From Amycolatopsis orientalis DSM 40040 = KCTC 9412 (GTDB lineage Bacteria > Actinomycetota > Actinomycetes > Mycobacteriales > Pseudonocardiaceae): a DNA stretch of 64,000 nt. The stretch is taken from the NCBI RefSeq assembly GCF_000478275.1, contig NZ_ASJB01000042.1, forward strand, positions 186,001 through 250,000, given 5' to 3'. Made by a program: the position numbers and the translations under genes. Shown here in pieces: positions 1-8,370 of the stretch (position 1 is its first letter; each line of letters opens with the position of its first letter). A model generated the notes under the pieces. That model did no database searches and was not told the origin of the DNA. It saw only the letters and a program-made list of their open reading frames with translations.

Positions 1-326
1 GCGAACTGTTCTCCCGTGGTCCGCTTCCCAGTCCGTACATGCTTTTCGTCCATGACGTCGCTCCACAATGGAGGGACCGGGTCCCGGCGGTCACCCACGT
101 CGACGGCACCGCCCGTGTGCAGACCGTCGACGCCGCGCAGGAGCCACTGGTGGCCAGGATGCTGAGCGCCTTCGAGCGGCGCACCGGGCTGCCCACCGTC
201 GTCAACACCAGCCTCAACACCGCGGGCAGGCCGATGGTCGACTCGCCGAGGGACGCACTGGAGTGCTTCGGCTCAGCACCCATCGACCTGCTCGCCCTCG
301 GCCCGTTCGTGGTCCGCCGCCCATGA
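1..326 (+). CDS. Carbamoyltransferase, C-terminal part (5' end outside window)
   Basis: The frame is open from the first bases and ends with TGA at 324-326, so only about the last 107 residues are present. They carry the C-terminal signature of NodU/CmcH-type O-carbamoyltransferases: a THVDGTARVQTV segment, matched almost exactly in the complete enzyme at 25030-26598, and a downstream NTSLN motif. The family moves a carbamoyl group from carbamoyl phosphate onto a hydroxyl of a sugar or natural product. It lies 28 bp ahead of gmhA in the same direction, so a heptose-containing glycan is a plausible acceptor (inference). Confidence 0.85.
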   Translation, partial: ELFSRGPLPSPYMLFVHDVAPQWRDRVPAVTHVDGTARVQTVDAAQEPLVARMLSAFERRTGLPTVVNTSLNTAGRPMVDSPRDALECFGSAPIDLLALGPFVVRRP

Positions 327-354
327 ATTCCCTGAACGCCTTTGGAGGTGTGTC

Positions 355-918
355 GTGATCGAAGAACACTTCGCCGCTTTGAGTGAGGCGGCCGGGAAAT
401 CTCGTTCCTGGGCACCGAAGCTTCGCGACTGGGGTGAGCATCTGGCCCTCGTCCTGTCTTCCGGTGGACGGCTGCTCGCGTGCGGCAACGGCGGCAGCGC
501 CGCCGAAGCGCAGCATCTCACCGGTGAGCTGGTCGGCCGGTTCCGCAACGACAGGCGGCCGTTCTCGGCGATCGCCCTGCACGCGGACGCCTCCGCCGGT
601 ACGGCCATCGTCAACGACTACGGCGAACACGAGCTGTTCGCCCGCCAGGTCCGCGCACACGGCCGTCCCGGCGACATCCTCGTCTGCCTGTCCACCAGCG
701 GGACCAGCCAGAACGTGGTCGCGGCGGCGAAGGCCGCCCACGAACTCGGCGTCACGACCTGGGCGCTGACCGGGCCGTCCCCCAATCCGCTCGCCGCGCT
801 GTGCCACGAGGCGATCCCGGTGGAAGCGCCGTCAACGGCGACCGTGCAGGAAGTCCACCTGGCGCTGGTCCATGCCTTGTGCACCGCGCTGGACGACGCG
901 CTCGGGGTGCCCACGTGA
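355..918 (+). CDS. gmhA: Phosphoheptose isomerase (SIS domain)
   Basis: A 187-residue single-domain SIS protein, the usual size for GmhA. It contains CGNGGSAAEAQHLTGELVGRF-type sugar-phosphate binding sequence near residue 43 and a STSGTSQN loop near residue 104. GmhA converts sedoheptulose 7-phosphate to D-glycero-D-manno-heptose 7-phosphate in the cytoplasm. The GTG start at 355 has a good GGAGGTG ribosome site at 344-350. Its stop overlaps the hldE start (GTGA), so the next enzyme in the same pathway is translationally coupled. Heptose synthesis in a Gram-positive implies a heptose-bearing envelope glycan or secondary metabolite. Confidence 0.92.
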   Translation: MIEEHFAALSEAAGKSRSWAPKLRDWGEHLALVLSSGGRLLACGNGGSAAEAQHLTGELVGRFRNDRRPFSAIALHADASAGTAIVNDYGEHELFARQVRAHGRPGDILVCLSTSGTSQNVVAAAKAAHELGVTTWALTGPSPNPLAALCHEAIPVEAPSTATVQEVHLALVHALCTALDDALGVPT

Positions 919-2273
919 GGCCGCTGGTGGTGGTCGGCGACGCGCTGCTGGACGTCGACCTGGACGGCACCTCCGACCGCCTCTGCCCGGACGCGCCGGT
1001 CCCCGTGGTCGATCTCGGCAGGCACTGGCGGCGGCCGGGTGGCGCCGGGCTCGCGGCGCTGCTCGCGGCGCGGTCCACCGCCCACGTCGTCCTGGTCGCT
1101 CCCCTGGGCGGCGACCAGGCCGGGCGTGCACTGGCCGGATTGCTGGAACGCGAGGTCACCCTCGTCCCGATGCCGTTGCGGGGCACCACCGTCACCAAGA
1201 CGAGGGTGCGGGCCGCCGGGCAGTCGCTCGTCCGGCTCGACAGCGGCGACGGCACGGCGGGGCCCGCGCCCCTGTCACGGGAGGCGCGGAACGCGCTGCG
1301 CTCGGCGGGAACGATCCTCGTCGCCGACTACGGCAGGGGCGTGACAGCCCATCCCGGCGTCCGCGACCTGCTCGCCGAACTGGCCGGGGACATCCCGATC
1401 GTCTGGGATCCGCATCCCCGCGGCGCCGAACCGGCGCCGGGTGTCCGGCTGGCCACGCCGAATCTCGCCGAGGCCGGGCATTTCACCGAATCCCGGTCCG
1501 GCCCGGCGGAACTGGCCGAGCGGATCCACGCGCTGTGGCCCGTGGACGCGGTCAGCGTCACCACCGGCCGGGACGGCGCCGTGCTCACCGACGGCGAGCG
1601 GTGCACGACGTTCCGGCCGCCCGCCGGCATCACCGCCAAGGACACCTGCGGCGCGGGTGACCGCTTCGCCTCCGCCGCGGCCGCCGCGCTGCTCGACGGG
1701 GCGTCCACCGCCGACGCGGTGGCCACCGGGGTCGCGACCGCGGCCCGCTTCGTCGCCACCGGCGGCGCCGCAACTTTGTCCACTATGGACACACAGCCCG
1801 AGCAGGACCCTCGGAACCATGGCGCTTCGGCCTTCGACGTGGCCGCGCGGGTGCGCGCGCGGGGTGGCAGGCTGGTCGCCACCGGCGGCTGTTTCGATCT
1901 GCTCCACCCCGGGCACGCCAGCCTGCTGCGCCAGGCGCGCGCCCTCGGTGACGCGCTGGTGGTGTGCCTCAACTCGGACGAGTCGGTACGCCGCCTGAAA
2001 GGACCGGGGCGGCCGATCGTGGCCGCCCGCGACCGCGCGCGGCTGCTCACCGAACTCAGTTCCGTCGACGCCGTCGCGATCTTCGACGAACCCGATCCCG
2101 CCGCCCTGCTGGACCGTCTGCGCCCCGACGTCTGGGTCAAAGGCGGCGACTACGCGGACCGGGAACTCCCCGAAAGCGCCGTGGTGCACCGGCACGGCGG
2201 CGAGATCGTCCTGATCCCGACCATCCGCGGCTACTCCACCTCCAGGCTGGTGGCCGCGGCGGAAGGAGCATGA
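915..2273 (+). CDS. hldE: Bifunctional heptose 7-phosphate kinase / heptose 1-phosphate nucleotidyltransferase
   Basis: About 452 residues from a GTG at 915 that overlaps the gmhA stop; the frame is open upstream but the GTGA overlap and the first residues (VRPLVVVGDALLD) fit the normal PfkB N-terminus. Residues ~1-290 form a ribokinase-like domain with the DTCGAGDRF signature. Residues ~310-452 form a nucleotidyltransferase domain with GCFDLLHPGHASLL (HxGH). The protein phosphorylates heptose 7-phosphate at C1 and then, after GmhB removes the 7-phosphate, activates heptose 1-phosphate with a nucleotide. ADP versus another nucleotide cannot be decided from sequence. GmhB is not adjacent but lies at 15697. 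Confidence 0.9.
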   Translation: MRPLVVVGDALLDVDLDGTSDRLCPDAPVPVVDLGRHWRRPGGAGLAALLAARSTAHVVLVAPLGGDQAGRALAGLLEREVTLVPMPLRGTTVTKTRVRAAGQSLVRLDSGDGTAGPAPLSREARNALRSAGTILVADYGRGVTAHPGVRDLLAELAGDIPIVWDPHPRGAEPAPGVRLATPNLAEAGHFTESRSGPAELAERIHALWPVDAVSVTTGRDGAVLTDGERCTTFRPPAGITAKDTCGAGDRFASAAAAALLDGASTADAVATGVATAARFVATGGAATLSTMDTQPEQDPRNHGASAFDVAARVRARGGRLVATGGCFDLLHPGHASLLRQARALGDALVVCLNSDESVRRLKGPGRPIVAARDRARLLTELSSVDAVAIFDEPDPAALLDRLRPDVWVKGGDYADRELPESAVVHRHGGEIVLIPTIRGYSTSRLVAAAEGA

Positions 2274-2959
2274 TGCGCTCACTCGGCAACATCCTGATCA
2301 CCGGCGGCGCTTCCGGTCTCGGTGCCGCGACGGTCGAAGCCGTCCGCGAGGCGGGCGGCACCCCGTTCGTCATCGACCGCGCCGAACCCGCCGGCGGCGT
2401 CGACTTCGTCCGGGCGGATCTGGCGGACACCGCCGAGGCCGAGAAGGCCGTGCGGGTACTCGCCGAACGCGCGGGCGGTCTCGACGGCGTGTTCACCGCG
2501 GCGGGAACCGACGCCTGCGGGGCACTTGACGACGTGCCCACGGCGGACTGGGAGCGCGTGATCCGGGTCAACCTGCTCGGCACGGCCGCGGTCGTCCGCG
2601 CGGCGCTGCCCTTCCTGCGCCGGAGCCACGGCACGGTCGTCACCTGCGCCTCGACGCTCGGGATCCGGGTCGCGGGCGACGCGAGCGCCTACTGTGCCTC
2701 GAAATTCGGCGTCGTCGGCTTCACCAGGGCACTCGCCATGGAACTCGCCGGCCGCGTCGGGGTGACGCTGCTCGTCCCCGGTGGGATGCATACGGCGTTC
2801 TTCGACGACCGGGCCGAGCAGTACAAGCCACCGCCGGACGCGAAGCTCAACCAGCCCGAGCACGTCGCCGCGAGTGTGGTGTTCGCGCTGTCGCAGCCAC
2901 CCGGCTGCGAGGTCCGTGAACTCGTGGTCTGCGCGTCGGAAGAAGGGTCGTGGCCGTGA
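2273..2959 (+). CDS. SDR family oxidoreductase of the heptose operon
   Basis: A short-chain dehydrogenase of 228 residues with the TGGASGLG cofactor loop at the N-terminus, a weak N-A-G equivalent (AAGTD), Ser in TCASTLG and the YCASK catalytic pair. Two ATGs lie side by side at 2270 and 2273; the second is preferred because the GGAAGGAG site at 2261-2268 is too close to the first. The gene overlaps the hldE stop and its own end overlaps the next glycosyltransferase, so it belongs to the heptose operon. It may modify the nucleotide-heptose or another sugar, but the substrate is unknown. Confidence 0.82.
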   Translation: MRSLGNILITGGASGLGAATVEAVREAGGTPFVIDRAEPAGGVDFVRADLADTAEAEKAVRVLAERAGGLDGVFTAAGTDACGALDDVPTADWERVIRVNLLGTAAVVRAALPFLRRSHGTVVTCASTLGIRVAGDASAYCASKFGVVGFTRALAMELAGRVGVTLLVPGGMHTAFFDDRAEQYKPPPDAKLNQPEHVAASVVFALSQPPGCEVRELVVCASEEGSWP

Positions 2960-3897
2960 GCGGCGGCATTCTCGTGCTGCGCGCGCTCGGCTTGGGCGAT
3001 CTGCTCACCGGGATCCCCGCCCTGCGCGCGCTGCGCCGGGCGTTCGACGGCGAACGGCTGGTCCTCGCCGCCCCGGAAGGCCTCCGCGACATCGTCGAAC
3101 TCATCGACGCGGTCGACGAACTCCTGCCGACGGCCGGTCTCGGCGAACTGTCGTGGCCAGGGGAACCGCCGAGGCTCGCGGTCAACCTGCACGGCCGCGG
3201 GCCGGAGAGCATCCACGACCTCCTCGCGCAGGATCCGGTCGAGCTGATCACGCACCGCCATCCGGACTTCCCCGGCGTCGACGGCCCGGACTGGCAGGAG
3301 GACGTCCACGAGGTCGACCGCTGGTGCCGTCTCCTCGAAGCGGCCCGCATCCCGGCGGAGCGCGATGTCCTCGGGCTTCCGCCGCCGCCGGGGCCGAGTC
3401 CGGCACCCGGTGCCGTGGTCATCCATCCCGGCGCCGCGTTCGCGGCCCGCCGCTGGCCTCCGGAGCGGTACGCGCGGGTGGCGCGGGAACTCGCCGGGCG
3501 GCACCGGGTGGTCGTCACCGGCAGCGCCGCCGAGGTAGGACTAGCCAGGGAGGTCGCCGAGGGGGCGGGGCTGCCGGAAGACGCCGTTCTCGCCGGGGAC
3601 GGCGGTCTCGCCGAACTCGCCGCGACGGTGGCCGAAGCGAAACTGGTCATCTGTGGTGACACCGGCGCCGGACATCTCGCCACCGCTTACGGAACGCCTT
3701 CGGTGCTGCTGTTCGGGCCGACCCCGCCGAGCCGCTGGGGCCCGCCGCCCGGGGCACGGCAGCACGTGGTGCTCTGGGTGGGCGACGTCGGCGACCCGCA
3801 CGCCGACCGGCCGGATCCGGGTCTGTTGCTGGTGCGCGAGGACCGCGTCCTCGCCGCGGCCGAAGGATTGCTGGTGAAAAGGGCGTCGCATGGGTGA
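2950..3897 (+). CDS. Glycosyltransferase family 9 (heptosyltransferase-like)
   Basis: A 315-residue GT-B fold protein of the ADP-heptose:LPS heptosyltransferase family (GT9). The N-terminus LRALGLGDLLTGIPALRALR is the family's phosphate-loop region, and GDTGAGHLATAYGTPSVLLF near residue 235 is the donor-binding segment. It probably transfers the heptose made by GmhA/HldE/GmhB to an acceptor on the inner face of the membrane. The GTG at 2950 overlaps the upstream SDR; another GTG at 2956 is possible. A second GT9 gene lies at 17181 beside the GmhB fusion, so two heptose additions may be needed. Confidence 0.87.
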   Translation: MAVSGGILVLRALGLGDLLTGIPALRALRRAFDGERLVLAAPEGLRDIVELIDAVDELLPTAGLGELSWPGEPPRLAVNLHGRGPESIHDLLAQDPVELITHRHPDFPGVDGPDWQEDVHEVDRWCRLLEAARIPAERDVLGLPPPPGPSPAPGAVVIHPGAAFAARRWPPERYARVARELAGRHRVVVTGSAAEVGLAREVAEGAGLPEDAVLAGDGGLAELAATVAEAKLVICGDTGAGHLATAYGTPSVLLFGPTPPSRWGPPPGARQHVVLWVGDVGDPHADRPDPGLLLVREDRVLAAAEGLLVKRASHG

Positions 3898-5200
3898 GCG
3901 GGTAGGGGTGATCGGCGCCGGGTACGTCGGGCTGACGAGCGCGGCGTGCTTCACGCATCTGGGCCACCGCGTGATCTGCGTGGACAATGACCAGTCCAAA
4001 GTGGACGCGCTCGACCGCGGTGAGATCACCATCACCGAACCGGGGCTGGCCGAACTGGTCCACGACGGGCTGAACTGCCGGCGGCTCCGGTTCTCCACGG
4101 CCCCGGAGACACTGTCCGATGTGGACTTCGTCCTGCTGTGCCTGCCCACCCCGAAAGGGGACGGCGGGAACGCCGACGTCCGCGTCCTCGAAGAGGTCGT
4201 CGCCACCCTGCCCGGCCTGCTGAAGCCGGGATGCGTCGTGGTCACGAAGTCCACCGTGCCGGTGGGCACCGGGGCACGGTTGCCGGAACTGCTGGGCACG
4301 CCGGAACTTCCGGTGGTGAGCAACCCCGAGTTCCTCCGCGAGGGTCACGCCGTCGAGGACTTCCTGAACCCCGACCGGATCGTGCTGGGCTCGACGGAGG
4401 AGAACCGGCGCGCTGCCGAACGGGTGGCCGCGTTGTACGGTGAGACCGACGCTCCGGTCTGGTTCACCGACCCGGCGAGCGCCGAACTGGCGAAGTACGC
4501 CAGCAACGCGTTTCTGGCTCTGAAGGTGTCCTATGTGAACATCCTCGCCGAACTCTGCGAGCACTACGGTGCCGACATCCGCGAGGTCGGGCGGCTCATG
4601 GGGCTCGATCCGCGGATCGGCCCCGCGTTCCTCTCCCCCGGCCCCGGCTGGGGCGGCTCGTGCCTGCCCAAGGACACCGCCGCGCTGCTGCGGACCGCCG
4701 AGCACGCGGGCGTCGACTTCGGCATCCTGCGCGACGCCATGAAGGCCAACGCGCGCCAGCAGGCCGCTGTGACGCGAAAGATCCGGCGCGCGGTGACCGG
4801 CACCTCGGACGGCTCGCTCAAGGGCGTCCGCATCGGGCTGCTGGGGCTGGCGTTCAAGGCGGGGACCGGCGACCTGCGGGACTCCCCCGCGCTGGCGATC
4901 GCCAGGGAACTCGCCAGGGGCGGCGCGATCCTGACCGCCTACGACCCCGGCGTCGACTCGGCCGGAACCGACCTCGTCCAGGTCGTCGACGATCCGTATC
5001 TGGTGGCGAAGGACGCCGCCGCGCTGGTGGTACTCACCGAATGGCCCGAGTTCCGTGAACTCGACTGGGACCGGCTCGCCGCCGCCGCCGAACGCGCCGT
5101 CGTCGTCGACGCCCGGAACCTGCTGGACCCGGCGGCCGTCGCCAGGGCCGGGTTCGCCCACACCGGACTCGGCACCGACCCGAACAGGAGGACACGATGA
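3890..5200 (+). CDS. UDP-glucose/GDP-mannose 6-dehydrogenase family
   Basis: A 436-residue nucleotide-sugar dehydrogenase. It begins with the Rossmann motif GAGYVGL, contains CLPTPKGDGG and KSTVPVGTG loops, and carries the catalytic cysteine in GWGGSCLPKD near residue 257. Enzymes of this family oxidise the C6 hydroxyl of UDP-glucose (or GDP-mannose) to a uronic acid with two NAD. It overlaps the GT9 gene by 8 bp and the next gene by ATGA, so a uronic acid is likely built into the same heptose-containing glycan. The exact donor sugar is not resolved. Confidence 0.9.
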   Translation: MGERVGVIGAGYVGLTSAACFTHLGHRVICVDNDQSKVDALDRGEITITEPGLAELVHDGLNCRRLRFSTAPETLSDVDFVLLCLPTPKGDGGNADVRVLEEVVATLPGLLKPGCVVVTKSTVPVGTGARLPELLGTPELPVVSNPEFLREGHAVEDFLNPDRIVLGSTEENRRAAERVAALYGETDAPVWFTDPASAELAKYASNAFLALKVSYVNILAELCEHYGADIREVGRLMGLDPRIGPAFLSPGPGWGGSCLPKDTAALLRTAEHAGVDFGILRDAMKANARQQAAVTRKIRRAVTGTSDGSLKGVRIGLLGLAFKAGTGDLRDSPALAIARELARGGAILTAYDPGVDSAGTDLVQVVDDPYLVAKDAAALVVLTEWPEFRELDWDRLAAAAERAVVVDARNLLDPAAVARAGFAHTGLGTDPNRRTR

Positions 5201-5808
5201 CCCAGCCGTTGAAGGCACTCGCCCTGGTGTGCACGCTCAAACCGTCGCCGGCGCCGACAAGCAGCGGGCTGATCGCCCAGCAGGTGCTGGACAAACTGGC
5301 CGAACGCGGCGCGACCGGCGAACTGGTGCGCGTGGTCGATCACGACGTCAAACCCGGCGTCGAGGCCGACATGGGCGAAGGCGACGCCTGGCCCGAGATC
5401 CGCCGCAAGATCGCCGCCGCCGACATCGTCCTGATCTCGACGCCGACCTGGGTCGGGCATATGTCCAGTGTGGCCCAGCGGGTCCTGGAACGGCTCGACG
5501 CCGAACTGTCCGAAACGGACGACGAGGGCAGGCCGTCGATGTTCGGCAAGGTCGCTGTCACCGCCGTCGTCGGCAACGAGGACGGGGCGCACAAGATCAC
5601 CGCGGATCTGTTCCAGGCGCTCAATGACATCGGGTTCACCGTGCCGGCGCAGGGCGGGACGTACTGGAACGGCGAGGCCATGAAGGGCGGGGACTACAAC
5701 GACCTCGACGAGACCCCGGAAGCGGTCGAATCGACCAATTCCACCTTGGCCCGTAACGCCGTCCATCTGGCGAACCTGCTGCGTGCGAGCCAATACCCGG
5801 CGTCATGA
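5197..5808 (+). CDS. NADPH-dependent FMN reductase / flavodoxin-like protein
   Basis: A 203-residue flavodoxin-fold protein. The first strand is LALVCTLKPSPAPTSS, a phosphate-binding loop for FMN, and STPTWVGHMSSVAQR near residue 87 is the second FMN loop typical of NADPH:FMN reductases and WrbA-like proteins. It reduces flavin or quinone substrates in the cytoplasm. It overlaps the sugar dehydrogenase gene by ATGA and is the last gene of this operon; a role in glycan synthesis is not obvious, so it may be a passenger. Confidence 0.82.
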   Translation: MTQPLKALALVCTLKPSPAPTSSGLIAQQVLDKLAERGATGELVRVVDHDVKPGVEADMGEGDAWPEIRRKIAAADIVLISTPTWVGHMSSVAQRVLERLDAELSETDDEGRPSMFGKVAVTAVVGNEDGAHKITADLFQALNDIGFTVPAQGGTYWNGEAMKGGDYNDLDETPEAVESTNSTLARNAVHLANLLRASQYPAS

Positions 5809-5819
5809 CGGAACGCGAA

Positions 5820-5845
5820 GTGTAATCGACTACTCCAGGGGGTAC
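5820..5845 (+). promoter_or_regulatory. Stress-sigma type promoter for lipoprotein gene
   Basis: GTGT at 5820-5823, a 16-bp spacer and GGGTAC at 5840-5845 fit the SigB/SigF consensus GNNT-N14-16-GGGTA. Only 9 nt separate the -10 box from the GTG at 5855, so the transcript is probably leaderless. Confidence 0.6.
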
Positions 5846-5854
5846 TCCTGGTCC

Positions 5855-6235
5855 GTGATCGTCAAGGTGCTGGCGTTCGGAGCGTGCCTGCTCCTCGCCG
5901 GTTGTACGGGAGCGAGCGGGCAGGAGCCGGTGAAAGAGGCCACCGGGCGGTTCCTCGGCGCGCTCGCGTCGGGTGACCATCGCTCGGCGTGCGCGCTGCT
6001 CGCGCCCCGGGTGCGCGACTCGTGGGGCCCGGACGGCAGCGAACGCGGTCTGGCCGCGGCTGCCGTCCCGGGCGGCACACCCGGTACGGCGTCGGTCTGG
6101 AGCGAAGAGGCCCAGGTGAAGACCGGTGGCGACACCCTCTTCCTGCACGAGTTCTCCACCGGATGGCTGATCACCGGCGCGGGCTGCCACCTCCGCAACG
6201 AACAGGTGTACGACTGCGCGGTGGGTGGGCCATGA
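5855..6235 (+). CDS. Small lipoprotein, function unknown
   Basis: A 126-residue protein. The GTG at 5855 gives a clean lipoprotein signal, VIVKVLAFGACLLLAGCTG, with the lipobox LLAGC; the open frame extends further upstream but that part has no signal character. The mature part (EATGRFLGALASGDHRSACALLAP) resembles actinobacterial lipoproteins with a small NTF2/DUF4878-like fold. No Shine-Dalgarno is visible and the start lies just after a GGGTAC box, so it may be expressed from a leaderless stress transcript. It overlaps the small membrane gene that follows. Confidence 0.75.
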   Translation: MIVKVLAFGACLLLAGCTGASGQEPVKEATGRFLGALASGDHRSACALLAPRVRDSWGPDGSERGLAAAAVPGGTPGTASVWSEEAQVKTGGDTLFLHEFSTGWLITGAGCHLRNEQVYDCAVGGP

Positions 6236-6321
6236 GGGCACGAGCGGTGTTCAGCGTCTACCTGGTCTTCGTCGTCGCGGGGCTCGGCTACTGCATCCTG
6301 ATCGGGCTGCTGCACCGGTGA
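6232..6321 (+). CDS. 29-residue single-pass membrane peptide
   Basis: A short frame from the ATG at 6232 overlapping the lipoprotein stop by ATGA. It encodes one hydrophobic helix (AVFSVYLVFVVAGLGYCILI) flanked by arginines at the N-terminus and HR at the C-terminus. Such tiny helices often follow DUF6766-type membrane genes in actinobacteria. No function can be assigned; the tight overlap is the main support. Confidence 0.5.
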   Translation: MRARAVFSVYLVFVVAGLGYCILIGLLHR

Positions 6322-6330
6322 CGGAGGCGG

Positions 6331-7008
6331 ATGATGCGGCGCTTTCTTCGTGACAACGGGCTTTCCCTGGGCTTCGGCTTGCTGTTCCTGGCCAGTCTCG
6401 CGGGACAGGCGTTCGCCGGGCTCGCCGATTTCAACGACGGACGGTTGCGGCACGCCGCCGAACCCGTCGGCATGCTCGATTACCTGACCTCCGCCGATTT
6501 CGCCGTCGACGTCGCGGAGAACTGGCAATCCGAATATCTGCAATTCTTCCTCTACGTTTTCGCCACCGTCTGGCTGCTGCAACGCGGTTCACCCGAATCG
6601 AAACCCGCGGGCCGGGTCGGCCTGGAGAGTGACGAGGACCAGCAGGTCGGGGCGCACGCGAGCAAGGACTCACCCCGGTGGGCGCGGGCGGGCGGCTGGC
6701 GCACCGGGATCTTCTCGGTGTCGCTCGGTCTGGTGATGCTGGGGCTGTTCCTGCTTTCCTGGCTGGCGCAGTCGGTCGCCGGGATGAGCGCCTACAACGC
6801 CGAGCAGCTCTCCGACTTCGGCGACCCCGTCAGCTGGTTCGAATACCTGGCGTCGCCCGACTTCTGGAACCGGACCCTGCAGAACTGGCAGTCGGAATTC
6901 CTGGCCATCGGCTCGATGGCGGTGTTCAGCGTATATCTGCGCCAGCGTGGCTCGCCGGAATCGAAACCGGTCGGCGCACCGCATCACGCCACCGACGAAT
7001 CCGGGTGA
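6331..7008 (+). CDS. DUF6766 family membrane protein with internal duplication
   Basis: A 225-residue integral membrane protein with about four transmembrane helices. It is built of two similar halves: each has a hydrophobic helix with a GxA/SVAG end, then a YLxSxDF segment, NWQSE, another helix, and finally the exact string RGSPESKP (around residues 86-93 and 209-216). The pattern matches DUF6766, a family often seen near stress genes. Located 9 bp after the 29-residue membrane peptide and before hemerythrin, it may be part of a stress-response envelope function. Its stop codon lies inside the -35 box of the hemerythrin promoter. Confidence 0.78.
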   Translation: MMRRFLRDNGLSLGFGLLFLASLAGQAFAGLADFNDGRLRHAAEPVGMLDYLTSADFAVDVAENWQSEYLQFFLYVFATVWLLQRGSPESKPAGRVGLESDEDQQVGAHASKDSPRWARAGGWRTGIFSVSLGLVMLGLFLLSWLAQSVAGMSAYNAEQLSDFGDPVSWFEYLASPDFWNRTLQNWQSEFLAIGSMAVFSVYLRQRGSPESKPVGAPHHATDESG

Positions 7009-7029
7009 TTCGCGCGCGAATCGGGGTAA
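7005..7029 (+). promoter_or_regulatory. Stress-sigma type promoter for hemerythrin gene
   Basis: GTGA at 7005-7008, 15-bp spacer and GGGTAA at 7024-7029, about 38 bp before the hemerythrin start. The -35 element overlaps the upstream TGA stop. Confidence 0.5.
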
Positions 7030-7067
7030 CCGTGTCGTGTCGGACTGAAGAACGGACAGGAGTGTCC

Positions 7068-7631
7068 ATGACCACCACCACGAAACACGACCTCATTTCG
7101 GTCATCACCGAGGATCACCGCGCTTTCGAGCGGATCTTCAAGGAACTGGAGTCCGGGAAGGGCGGCGACGCGCACCGCAAGGACCTCGCCGACCACCTCA
7201 TCGCCGAACTCGTGCGGCATTCGATCGCCGAGGAACAGCACATGTACCCCGCCGCGCGACGGCACCTGCCCGACGGCGACGAGGTCGCCGACCACGAGAT
7301 CGAGGAACACTCCAAGGCGGAGCGGATCATGAAGGATCTCGAAGGCCTCGAGCCGAAGGACAACCGCTTCGACGAACTGGTCGGGAAGCTGATCGAAGAC
7401 GTCCGCCACCACATCGAAGAGGAAGAGGGCGACCTGCTGCCGAAACTGCAGGGCGCCTGCTCGGCGGAGGAGTTACGCGATCTGGGCGAGAAGATCCTGC
7501 GGGCCAAGAAGATCGCGCCCACCCGGCCGCACCCCGCCGCCCCGGACCGCCCGCCGGCGAACCGGATCCTGGCCCCGGGTACGGCGTTCATCGACAAGAT
7601 CCGGGACGCCCTAGAAGACCGCAACACCTGA
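7068..7631 (+). CDS. Hemerythrin domain protein
   Basis: A 187-residue cytoplasmic protein. Residues ~8-145 show the hemerythrin four-helix pattern: HDLISVITEDHRAFERIF, HLIAELVRHSIAEEQHMYP, DHEIEEHSKAERIM and DVRHHIEEEEGDLLP supply the His and Glu ligands for a di-iron centre. Such proteins sense or bind oxygen or reactive species and are frequent in stress regulons of actinobacteria. The ATG at 7068 has GGACAGGAGTG upstream. The C-terminal tail after residue 150 is basic and proline-rich. A perfect palindrome ends the gene. Confidence 0.85.
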   Translation: MTTTTKHDLISVITEDHRAFERIFKELESGKGGDAHRKDLADHLIAELVRHSIAEEQHMYPAARRHLPDGDEVADHEIEEHSKAERIMKDLEGLEPKDNRFDELVGKLIEDVRHHIEEEEGDLLPKLQGACSAEELRDLGEKILRAKKIAPTRPHPAAPDRPPANRILAPGTAFIDKIRDALEDRNT

Positions 7632-7634
7632 CCG

Positions 7635-7680
7635 CTCGTGAGTGGTAATGACGGTTCTAACCGTCATTACCACTCACGAG
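7635..7680. repeat. 46-bp perfect palindrome (PAL family), between convergent genes
   Basis: Two 22-bp arms, beginning CTCGTGAGTGGTAATGACGG, flank a CT loop. It lies between the hemerythrin stop and the phoU stop, so it can act as a bidirectional terminator. Seven relatives occur in this window (19115, 50635, 50760, 50866, 58677, 59668 and this one). Confidence 0.85.
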
Positions 7681-7689
7681 CCCCCGCAG

Positions 7690-8370
7690 TTAGTCGGCTA
7701 AGTGCGGAGGAAGGGCGTCTCGTAGGGAGGAGGCGGGCAGTTCCCCGGTGAGCGCGAAGTCGACCCGGCGCGCCACGGAGACGACCTGGTCCGCGTACCG
7801 CTCGTAGAAGCGCGCCAGCAACGTCACCGAGATGGCAGGCGCGACACCTTCGGTCCATTCGGGACCGGTCACCAGCTCCATCAGCTCCTCGTAAAGAGCG
7901 TCGACGCGCTGATCGGACCGTGCCAGCGACTGGAACACCTCGGCCGTCGGCCCGTCGATCGCCGCGCCGAGGTCTTCCGCCATCGAACAGGCCAGTCCGG
8001 CCATCTCACCGAACCGGCCGGTGAGCGCGTCGGGGACGGCGAACTCCGGCGCCCGCATGACCTGCTCGGCGATGTGCTGGGCGAGGTCGCCCATCCGCTC
8101 CAGCCGGTCGGCGCAGTACACCGCCGCGAGGACCGTCCGCAGATCCCTCGCGACCGGCGCCTGCAGGGCGAGCAGCTTCTGCGCGGTCTCCTCGCATTCG
8201 GTCCGTGCCATGTTCAACCGCGCTTCGACGGTCGCGAGTTCGGCGGCCGCCTCGACGTCGTGGTCGAGGAAGATCCGGTTCGCCAGGCGCAGCTCTTCGC
8301 ACGCCATCCCGCACATCTCCGACAGCCGCTCGCCGAGGACGGTGAGCTGACCGTGGAATCGTTCTCTCAT
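7690..8370 (-). CDS. phoU: Phosphate signalling complex accessory protein PhoU
   Basis: A 226-residue all-helical protein with two PhoU repeats; DRLERMGDLAQHIAEQ near residue 90 is the first metal-binding ExxxD-type motif and ERYADQVVSVARRVDF near residue 193 the second. PhoU links Pst phosphate uptake to the PhoR/PhoP two-component system and limits phosphate import. No pst or pho genes are near; instead it is the last gene of an operon with a phosphoesterase and a nucleotidyltransferase, overlapping the former by ATGA. Confidence 0.9.
   Translation of the reverse strand: MRERFHGQLTVLGERLSEMCGMACEELRLANRIFLDHDVEAAAELATVEARLNMARTECEETAQKLLALQAPVARDLRTVLAAVYCADRLERMGDLAQHIAEQVMRAPEFAVPDALTGRFGEMAGLACSMAEDLGAAIDGPTAEVFQSLARSDQRVDALYEELMELVTGPEWTEGVAPAISVTLLARFYERYADQVVSVARRVDFALTGELPASSLRDALPPHLAD

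Noticed and set aside
3647-5218. 523-codon minus-strand frame opposite the sugar dehydrogenase
   Set aside because: The plus strand encodes a full UDP-glucose dehydrogenase with all motifs; the minus frame has none.
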